Made by a program: the position numbers and the translations under genes. Below, piece by piece: positions 42,646 through 49,061 of a DNA stretch of 49,061 nucleotides (positions are counted from its first letter, which is position 1; every line of letters starts with the position of its first letter). The stretch is taken from assembly GCA_964604675.1 (NCBI GenBank), contig CAZSAT010000047.1:1-49061 (forward strand), in the 5' to 3' direction. The notes under the pieces were generated by a model that saw nothing but the letters and a program-made list of their open reading frames with translations, was not told the origin of the DNA and made no database searches. The stretch is from CAZSAT01 sp964604675 (lineage in GTDB: Bacteria > Myxococcota_A > UBA796 > CAJQPC01).

Positions 42646-43022
42646 GAGTTCGCTGCGGCCCGTGGGACGGGCCTTGCGAACGCGCCACAGAGCCTGCTGC
42701 TGTTTCCCTTGGGGGGGAACCCANNNNNNNNNNNNNNNNNNNNNNNNNNNNNNNNNNNNNNNNNNNNNNNNNNNNNNNNNNNNNNNNNNNNNNNNNNNNN
42801 NNNNNNNNNNNNNNNNNNNNNNNCGCCCACGCGCTGCGGCCCGTGGGACGGGCCTTGCGAACGCGGCCCAGAGCCTGCGGATGCTGCCACTGGGGGGGAA
42901 CCCATGCCTGGTTCCCCCCGCCCGCTTTGCGGGCTCCCCCCTCCGGGGCCTGCCGGCGGCGACGCGCCCACGCGCTGCGGCCCGTGGGACGGGCCTTGCG
43001 AACGCGGCCCAGAGCCTGCTGG
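42646..43022. repeat. Tandem array of a 141-bp repeat, with assembly gap
   Basis: Partial copy A lies at 42646-42723, then 100 N (42724-42823), then copy B at 42824-42964 and partial copy C from 42965 to 43022. The period is 141 bp. The unit includes CGCTGCGGCCCGTGGGACGG, then a palindromic GGGGGGGAACC/GGTTCCCCCC and a hairpin GCCCGC-TTT-GCGGGC. The repeat probably broke the assembly, so copy number is unknown. It is unrelated in sequence to the 152-bp array at 5844. The array fills the spacer between the VWA protein gene and the gene at 43032. Confidence 0.85.
42724..42823. other. Assembly gap (100 N)
   Basis: A run of exactly 100 N lies inside the 141-bp repeat array. It is a scaffolding placeholder, and the true length is unknown. 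Confidence 0.98.
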
Positions 43023-43031
43023 CGGAGGAGC

Positions 43032-43451
43032 CTACTCCTCGCGCAGCATCTCGTCGGTGTCCGGCTCCTGCCAGTCCCTGGCCTCGCCCGCTTCGGTCGA
43101 GGCGGTGGCCTTGCGCGCCTGGCTCGCCAGCTCGTTCCCCAGCTTGGTCAGGCCCTTGGCGAAGTGCCGGGCGCCGGTGGCCAAGGGCGACCAGCCCTCG
43201 TCGTCTTCGGCGGGCGGAGCCTCGGGCTGGTCGCCGAGCAGGCCGTCGCCAGCGGCCTTCAGGATCTTGCCCATGCTCGATCCGATGTCCTCGAGCACCT
43301 GGTCGACCTCGTCGGAGACCACCGGCTTGTCGGGGTCGACGCGTCCCTTGGTGGCCCTCGGTCCGAGGAGCTTGCCCGCCACGCCGTAGGCCATGCGTGC
43401 GAGGTCGTCGAGGGTGTCCTCGACCTGGGAGGTGTTCTTGTCGTCGCTCAT
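43032..43451 (-). CDS. Small hydrophilic protein of unknown function
   Basis: The 139-residue protein starts at ATG 43451, overlapping the stop of the MBL-fold gene (ATGA). It is acidic and predicted helical: DKNTSQVEDTLDDLARMAYGVAGKLLG, VSDEVDQVLEDIGSSMGKILKAAGDGLLG, then ATGARHFAKGLTKLGNELASQARKA. The amphipathic helices with Gly and Ala spacing suggest membrane-surface association. I recognise no family. Its stop is nine bases from the 141-bp repeat array. Confidence 0.65.
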   Translation of the reverse strand: MSDDKNTSQVEDTLDDLARMAYGVAGKLLGPRATKGRVDPDKPVVSDEVDQVLEDIGSSMGKILKAAGDGLLGDQPEAPPAEDDEGWSPLATGARHFAKGLTKLGNELASQARKATASTEAGEARDWQEPDTDEMLREE

Positions 43452-44260
43452 GGAGTCTCCGCGAGGCTGAAGCGCCCCCGCAAGGTGGACACCTCGCCGC
43501 GGCCGGCAAGCCACTGGAGGTGGCAGAGCATCTGACGCGCGGCGATGGGGCGCGCCAGCAGGTGGAGGTCCGGGTAGATGATCGGCACCAGCTGACGCGG
43601 CCTGGCGCTGCCGAGCTTCGCGAGCGCTGCCCGCACCTGGCCGGTGCGCAGGTTGCGGTGGTCGATGTACTCCTGGAGCTTCTCCACGGCGGCTGGAATG
43701 GCCGGGCCGTGGGCCGGGTGCAGGCAGCTGGGCTGCAGGTCCCGCAGCCGCGACAGGGAGGCCAGGTAGTGGCCGAGGTCGCCCTGGGGAGGGTCCAGCA
43801 CGATCGTGCCTTCACCGGCCACCATGTCGCCGCAGATCAGATCGCCCGTGCCGTTGAGCAGGCAGAGGTGGCCGGTGGCGTGCCCGGGCGTGTGCAGCAC
43901 CTTCCACGGTCCGTCGTCGAGCTCGATGAGGTCGCCCTCGTCGAGCAGGTCGTCGACCGGGATCGTCGGCGCGAGCAGCTCCCGGGTGAGCGCGTGGCCG
44001 ACGACGGGAACGCCGTAGCGCTTGCGGAGACGGACGACGTGCCCCACGTGGTCCATGTGGTGGTGCGTGAGGAAGAGGCAGCGGAGGCGTGCGCCCGCGG
44101 CCAGGCGGGCGTCGAGCAGCGCCTCCAGCTTGGCTTGTTCCTTGCGGTGCGGGGTGGCGGGGTCGACGACCACCAGCGCCCGCTGCCCGATCAGGTAGGT
44201 GTTGGTGTGCGTCGCCGGCGGCAGGGTGGGCGTGCGCAGCGGCATGCGCTCGACGCTCAT
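43448..44260 (-). CDS. MBL-fold metallohydrolase
   Basis: The product has 270 residues. The metal-binding motifs are complete: THHHMDH (65-71), HTPGHATGH (third ligand region), GDMV (Asp bridging) and the distal His in LHPAHGP. The fold begins TNTYLIGQRALVVVDPA, as in LACTB2/glyoxalase II-like enzymes. The C-terminal helical region (EYIDHRNLRTGQVRAALAKL, ARPRQLVPIIYPDLHLLARPIAARQMLCHLQWLAGRGEV) is like the LACTB2 C-terminal domain, which in that family supports endoribonuclease activity. Hydrolase activity is likely, but the substrate is unknown. The gene is 7 bp after the pseudokinase stop, so the three genes 45653-43032 form an operon. Confidence 0.87.
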   Translation of the reverse strand: MSVERMPLRTPTLPPATHTNTYLIGQRALVVVDPATPHRKEQAKLEALLDARLAAGARLRCLFLTHHHMDHVGHVVRLRKRYGVPVVGHALTRELLAPTIPVDDLLDEGDLIELDDGPWKVLHTPGHATGHLCLLNGTGDLICGDMVAGEGTIVLDPPQGDLGHYLASLSRLRDLQPSCLHPAHGPAIPAAVEKLQEYIDHRNLRTGQVRAALAKLGSARPRQLVPIIYPDLHLLARPIAARQMLCHLQWLAGRGEVSTLRGRFSLAETP

Positions 44261-44267
44261 CCGGCCT

Positions 44268-45653
44268 TCACAGCACGTCTTCGAGCATGACGAGCATCAC
44301 GACGGTCATGACGACGGTCATGGTGATGGCAGCCACCCAGTGGGCGATGGGGAGGCCTGCGAGCGTGCCGGGTTCGCTCTCCAGCTCGGTGTCGTCCCGG
44401 TGGGCGGGCAGCCCCGAAGGGTTGGGGGGTTCGTTGCCCCTGGACGCTGCGGTGCGCGGGCTCGCCGTGAAGGTGCTGCGGGCGGCCGGCTCGCTTCGCC
44501 TTGCGATGGGAAGCTCGGGGAGCACGTCGGGCGGGTTGTCGACCCAGATGTCGTCGTCGGTGCGCCGTGCGGCGTACTGCGGCTCGGCTTCGACCACGCG
44601 GAGGTCGGAGCGGCGGAACGGGGACTCGGGATCGGTGTCGGGTTCCTCGTCGATGGCGGCGGCTCGCAGGCGGCCGCTCCGATCCTGGCGGAGTCCGATG
44701 CCGGGGTCGGTGGCTTCGGCGCCCGTGCGGGTCCAGATGCCCGCGTGGCGCTGCACGTCGGGCTCCGCGGGGGGTGGGCGTTCTGGCGGGGGGAGCTGCA
44801 CGGGCTCGGGCGGCGGCGGCTCGCCTTCCTCGGCGAGCAGCTCGGCGGCGAGATCCCGCCGTCTGCTCGGCGCGTCGAGCCCGGAGAAGACCGCGTAGAG
44901 CTCGCGGATCAGCTCGCCGCTGTGGGGGTAGCGGTGGCTGGGCTCCTGGGCGAGGCACCTGGTCAGCACGTCGGCCAGGGGGGGACACTCCCGGGCGACG
45001 AGGCGGAGGCGGGGGGTGAGGTCGAGGCTGGTCACGCTGCGCGACGCGGTGGCGAGCAGGGTGATCAGGGCGCCCAGGTGCCAGACGTCCGTAGCGGCGG
45101 TGCGCGACCCGCCGGTGAGGTCCTCGGGGGGCCGCCAGGGCGCCGCGAGGTGGCGCTGCGGGCGGCCCACACCGCCCATGAGCACGTCGCCTTCGCGCGA
45201 CAGCGAGACGTCCCTCGCGGTGAGGGCGCCGTGCACGATGCGCTCGGACGCGCGCACGATGCTGTGCACGTGGCGCAGGGCGTGGGCGAGCTCCAGGCCG
45301 ATGTCGGTGGCCGTGGCGAGGTCGACGGTGACCAGGCGCTGGCGGGCGGCCTCGATGAGCTCCTCGAGGGTGATGCACTCCTGGTATTCCAGGGCGATGG
45401 CCGCCTGCTGGGCGAAGAAGCTCACGGGACGCACCACGCGAGCGTCGCTCAGGATGCGCAGGGTGTTGTACTCGGCGCGGAGGGCTGCCAGTGCCACCTC
45501 GTCGCTCGGGCGCGCGGAGAGGCGGATCTCCACCTGGGTGGGCTCACGTCGTGTGCCGTCGTCGCGGGTGGCCCGCCAGTGCTGAAAGGCGCCTTCGTCG
45601 ATCAGCAGCTCGCTGAGCGCGAACGGCCCGAAGCGCTCGCCTGCTTCCGCCAT
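44268..45653 (-). CDS. Membrane-anchored pseudokinase
   Basis: The 461-residue protein starts at ATG 45653, with AGGA 5 nt upstream. A Ser/Thr-kinase fold spans about 8-265. The APE-like motif (APWRPPEDL, 171-179) and TDVWHLGALITLLAT are kept, and HRYPHSGEL matches the closing R-(F/Y)-x-S. However, the VAIK lysine is replaced (VEIRLS, 41-46), the HRD Asp and Asn are lost (HGALTARD, 141-148), and DFG reads MGGVG (159-163). It is therefore almost surely catalytically inactive. A Pro/Arg/Asp-rich linker of about 170 residues leads to one C-terminal membrane helix (WVAAITMTVVMTVVMLVML). A role as phosphoprotein or scaffold is inferred. Confidence 0.82.
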   Translation of the reverse strand: MAEAGERFGPFALSELLIDEGAFQHWRATRDDGTRREPTQVEIRLSARPSDEVALAALRAEYNTLRILSDARVVRPVSFFAQQAAIALEYQECITLEELIEAARQRLVTVDLATATDIGLELAHALRHVHSIVRASERIVHGALTARDVSLSREGDVLMGGVGRPQRHLAAPWRPPEDLTGGSRTAATDVWHLGALITLLATASRSVTSLDLTPRLRLVARECPPLADVLTRCLAQEPSHRYPHSGELIRELYAVFSGLDAPSRRRDLAAELLAEEGEPPPPEPVQLPPPERPPPAEPDVQRHAGIWTRTGAEATDPGIGLRQDRSGRLRAAAIDEEPDTDPESPFRRSDLRVVEAEPQYAARRTDDDIWVDNPPDVLPELPIARRSEPAARSTFTASPRTAASRGNEPPNPSGLPAHRDDTELESEPGTLAGLPIAHWVAAITMTVVMTVVMLVMLEDVL

Positions 45654-45702
45654 TGGATCCTGCGTGGTCTCGAAGAAGAGTACCCCGAACCCAAGGGCGC
45701 GG

Positions 45703-48700
45703 TCAGAGGTTGCGCCGGTACTCGCCGCCGACCGCGTACAGAGCCCGGGTGATCTGGCCCAGGCTCGCCACCTGCACGGCCTCCATCAAGGCCGCGAAGA
45801 GGTTGTCGCCGTCCACCGCGGCGCGCTGGAGCTCGGCGAGCGCGGCGCCCGTGTGCTGGGCGTGGGCCTGCTGGAAGGCGCGCAGGGCCCCGATCTGGGC
45901 ATCCTTCTCGTCGGGCGAGGCCCGCGTGAGCTCGGGCTCGCTCGGCTCCCAGTTGTTCCAGGCGGTTGGACCCATCAGGATTCTTNNNNNNNNNNCTCGC
46001 TTGGCTCCCAGTCCTCCCCCAGGGTGGCGGGGTCCTGGAAGGTGTTGATGCCGATGATCGGCAGCTCCCCGGAGTGCTTCTGGTGCTCGTAGTAGAGCGA
46101 CTCCTCCTGGATCTTGCCGCGCTGGTACTGGGTCTCCATGGCCCCCAGCACGCCGCCCCGGCTGGAGATGCGCTCGAACTCCACGAGCACCGCCTCCTCG
46201 ACCAGGTCCGTGAGCTCTTCGACGATGAAGCTGCCCTGGAGCGCGTTCTCGTTCTTCAAGAGCCCGAACTCGCGGTTCAGGATGAGCTGGATGGCCATGG
46301 CACGCCGCACGGACTCTTCGGTGGGGGTGGTCACCGCCTCGTCGTACGCGTTGGTGTGCAGCGACTGGCAGTTGTCCTGCAGGGCGAGCAGCGCCTGCAG
46401 GGTGGTGCGGATGTCGTTGAACTGGATCTCGCGCGCGTGCAGCGAACGACCGGAGGTCTGGATGTGGTACTTCAGCTTCTGGGCGCGCTTCGAGGCTCCG
46501 TAGCGCCGGTCCAACACCACCGCCCACACCCGCCGGGCGACCCGGCCGAGCACCGTGTACTCGGGATCCATGCCGTTGGAGAAGAAGAAGCTCAGGCTGG
46601 GCGCGAAGGCGTCGACCGACATGCCGCGGGCCAGGTAGTACTCGACGAAGGTGAAGCCGTTGGCCAGGGTGAAGGCCAGCTGGCTGATGGGGTTCGCTCC
46701 GGCTTCGGCGATGTGGTAGCCGGAGATCGAGACCGAGTAGAAGTTGCGCACGCCGTGGTCGATGAACCACTGCTGGATGTCGCCCATCATGCGGAGGGCG
46801 AACTCGGTGGAGAAGATGCAGGTGTTCTGGGCCTGGTCTTCCTTCAGGATGTCGGCCTGCACGGTGCCGCGCACGCGCTCCAGGGCGTCGGCCCGGAGGT
46901 CGGCGGCCTCTTCGGCTGTGGGCGGGCGCCCGGTCTCCTCGGCGAACGCGGCGACCCGCTGATCGATGGCGGTGTTGAGGAACATCGCGAGCAGGATCGG
47001 TGCCGGACCGTTGATGGTCATCGACACGCTGGTCGTCGACGCGCAGAGGTCGAAGCCGCTGTAGAGGATCTTCATGTCGTCGAGGTGCGGAACGCTCACC
47101 CCCGACTCGCCGATCTTGCCGTAGATGTCGGGACGCTCGTCGGGGTCCTCGCCGTAGAGGGTGACGCTGTCGAAGGCCGTGGAGAGCCGGTGGGCCGTCT
47201 CGCCTTCGCAGAGGTAGTGGAAGCGCTTGTTGGTGCGCGCGGGACCGCCTTCCCCGGCGAACATGCGCTTGGGGTCTTCGCCGGTGCGCTTGAGGGGGAA
47301 CACGCCTGCGGTGAAGGGGAAGCTGCCGGGGAGGTTCTCGCGGAGCGCCCAGGCCAGCCGGTCCCCCGCCGAGCGGAAGCGTGGCACCGCAACGCGAGGG
47401 ACCATCAAGCGCGACAGGCTCTCGCGCTTCAGCGGCTGCCGGATCTCCCGACCGCGCACGGTGTAGACGTACTCGTCGGCTCGGAAGCGCTCCATGGTGG
47501 CTTCCCAGCCAGCCAGCAGGCTCTCGCAGACCGGGTCCAGCACGATCGCCTTCGCCTTCTGCTCGAGGGCTTCCGCGGCGGCCGGGACCTGTTCGGCCGC
47601 GCCGAGCAGGTGTTCGCGCTGGGTGGCGAGGTCGGCCTGGACCGCCGACCAGCCGTGGTAGTCGCGGACCGCGGTGGCGATCCGGCCCAGGTAGTCCTGG
47701 CGGTCCGGCGCGATGATGCGTCGCCGCGGCGGCGAGGCGTTGGTGCCCGGGTGCGTGAGCGTGCTCGGCCACGGGTCGCCGGTGTGCTTCCGAAGCAGCT
47801 CGAGCAGCCCGAGCCAGGCGGCGTTCACGCCCGGGTCGTTGAACTGGGCGGCGATGGTGCCGTACACCGGCAGCGCCTCGTCGTCCGCCTGCCACAGCTC
47901 ACGGTTCCGCCGCACCTGCTTGCGGATGTCGCGGAGGGCGTCCTCGGCGCCGCGCCGCTCGAACTTGTTGAGCACGACCAGGTCGGCGAAGTCGAGCATG
48001 TCGATCTTCTCCAGCTGGCTCGCGGCGCCGTACTCGGGGGTCATCACGTACAGCGAGAGATCGCACACTTCGGTGATGCTGCTGGAGCCCTGCCCGATGC
48101 CGCTGGTCTCCACGATGATGAGGTCGAAGCCGGCGAGTCGGCTGGCGGAGATGGCCTCTCGGATGGCGCCCGAGAGCTCGCTCCGGGAGTCCCGCGTGGC
48201 CAGGCTGCGCATGTACACACCGCTGTCGATGGCGTTCATGCGGATCCGGTCGCCGAGCAGCGCGCCGCCGGTGCGCCGCCGCGTGGGGTCGACCGAGAGC
48301 ACCGCGATGCGCTTCTGCGGGTAGTCCGTGCGGAACCGGCGTACGATCTCGTCGGTGAAGCTGGACTTGCCCGCGCCGCCGGTGCCGGTGATGCCGACCA
48401 CGGGAACCGGAGGGGCCGCCGCGAGCGCCTCCCGGAGGGCGGGGGAGAGCTTGCTCGGGTCTTCGAGGGACGCTTCGGCGAGGGTGATGAGGCGCGCCAG
48501 CGCCGCGTCGTCGTCGAGCCGGTCGAGCAGGGTCGCGTCGGGCTGGGCGAGGTCGACGTCTACCCGCTCCAGCAGATCGTCGATGATGCCGGTGAGCCCA
48601 TGGCGCCGGCCGTCCTCGGGGGAGTAGATGCGCTCGATGCCTTCCGACTCGAGCGCCCGGATCTCCCGGGGCACGATCACGCCGCCGCCGCCGCCGAAGA

Positions 48701-48986
48701 TCTTGATGTGCTGGCAGCCCGCGTCGTCGAGCAGCTGGCGCATGTAGCGGAAGTACTCGTTGTGGCCGCCCTGGTAGCTGGACAGCGCGATGGCGTGGGC
48801 GTCCTCCTGGATGGCCGCGCGGACCACGTCGCCTGCGGAGCGGTTGTGCCCGAGGTGGATGACCTCGGCGCCCCCGGCCTGCAGCACCCGCCGCATGATG
48901 TTGATGGCCGCGTCGTGGCCGTCGAAGAGCGACGCTGCGGAGACGATGCGGACGCGGTGGTTCAGGGCGTAGCGCGTGGTGTGCAT
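45703..48986 (-). CDS. icmF: Fused isobutyryl-CoA mutase (IcmF) with G-protein chaperone domain; interrupted by N gap
   Basis: About 1090 residues are encoded from ATG 48986. The order matches IcmF: a B12-binding domain (1-140; DGHDAAIN with His 24 as cobalt ligand, then GGGGGVI), a MeaB-like GTPase (about 195-430; Walker A GTGGAGKSSF, 201-210, and base-recognition NKFE), then the acyl-CoA mutase catalytic domain (YSVSISGYHIAEAGANPISQ) to a C-terminal LGQITRALYAVGGEYRRNL. It interconverts isobutyryl- and butyryl-CoA with adenosylcobalamin; other acyl-CoA substrates are possible. Ten N at 45986-45995 fall between GEDWEPSE and WEPSEPELTRA. The repeated WEPSE and the out-of-frame 30 bases left of the gap suggest two overlapping contig ends were not merged, rather than a real frameshift. 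Confidence 0.9.
45986..45995. other. Assembly gap (10 N) inside icmF
   Basis: CTCGCTCGGCTCCCAGT at 45937 and CTCGCTTGGCTCCCAGT at 45996 differ by one base and encode the same WEPSE. The sequence between them (45954-45985) does not fit the protein. The two contig ends probably overlap and were scaffolded with filler. Confidence 0.9.
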
Positions 48987-49009
48987 GCGCCTGACCTATC
49001 CTGCCTCCC

Positions 49010-49061
49010 ATGGTGCGCCGCGACGATCAGGGTCCTCAGCTCCCGTTGCCCTTCGGGTTGA
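49010..49061 (+). CDS. Start of a divergent gene (partial)
   Basis: ATG 49010 opens a frame running off the window (MVRRDDQGPQLPLPFGL, 17 codons). It is divergent from icmF with 23 bp between the starts. There is no strong ribosome binding site other than GCCTCCC. Too little is present to name it; it may be coincidental. Confidence 0.35.
   Translation, partial: MVRRDDQGPQLPLPFGL

Noticed and set aside
45966..49061. 1031-residue open frame on the plus strand opposite icmF
   Set aside because: It is an antisense shadow in GC-rich DNA; the composition (Val/Arg/His/Glu-rich, no domain) is typical of the complementary frame of a real gene.

Overview
The window is GC-rich bacterial chromosome (a scaffold with two N gaps at 42724-42823 and 45986-45995, so probably a metagenome assembly). 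The gene content points to a Myxococcota or related deltaproteobacterial lineage: about ten lipoproteins with acidic Ser/Thr/Gly-rich linkers, a MopE-type metal-binding repeat protein, an MXAN_5187-like protein, degenerate Ser/Thr kinases and response regulators, and an F1Fo ATP synthase cluster of the order b'-b-delta-alpha-gamma-beta-epsilon without the a and c genes. This placement is inference from gene content; there is no rRNA in the window. No tRNA, rRNA, CRISPR array or phage gene was seen.

Layout. 1-5.8 kb: partial NhaC-type antiporter, MopE-type lipoprotein, AGCS symporter with an overlapping kinase-lobe fragment, DUF2079 membrane protein and a receiver-GGDEF protein. 5.84-6.40 kb: four tandem copies of a 151-152 bp structured repeat. 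6.4-11.5 kb: surface lipoproteins, including a thioredoxin-like one whose active site is read through an in-frame TGA, plus an FGE-like lipoprotein, a small HTH protein and an OB-like lipoprotein. 11.6-17 kb: ABC exporter pair, degenerate hybrid histidine kinase, zinc-ribbon/SMC-like pair, PilZ protein. 17-23.1 kb: lipoproteins with DUF4349, HAD phosphatase, a SelW-like selenoprotein abutting hrpB. 23.1-31.3 kb: three lipoproteins, SulP transporter, a small inverted-repeat element, YchJ/Usp/DASS operon. 31.3-37.3 kb: ATP synthase operon behind a structured leader. 37.3-49 kb: cNMP-binding protein operon, receiver/degenerate HD-GYP protein, bioD, VWA protein, a second repeat array with an assembly gap, a pseudokinase/MBL operon, the fused acyl-CoA mutase icmF, and the first codons of a divergent gene.

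The main result is two genes that conventional annotation would break or drop at an in-frame TGA. One (6405-7112, minus) encodes a thioredoxin-fold lipoprotein with a Sec-x-x-Cys motif. The other (20758-20982, plus) is a SelW/Rdx-type protein with Cys-x-x-Sec. In both, a perfect stem with a loop beginning GG lies 17-21 nt after the TGA, as expected for bacterial SECIS elements. The organism must therefore carry selA/selB/selC/selD elsewhere if these are genuine.

Other items worth attention are a 197-bp TIR element that supplies the stop codons of both flanking genes, a hairpin repeat found at three gene 3' ends, a leader that can mask the ribosome binding site of the first atp gene, and several signalling proteins that have lost catalytic residues.
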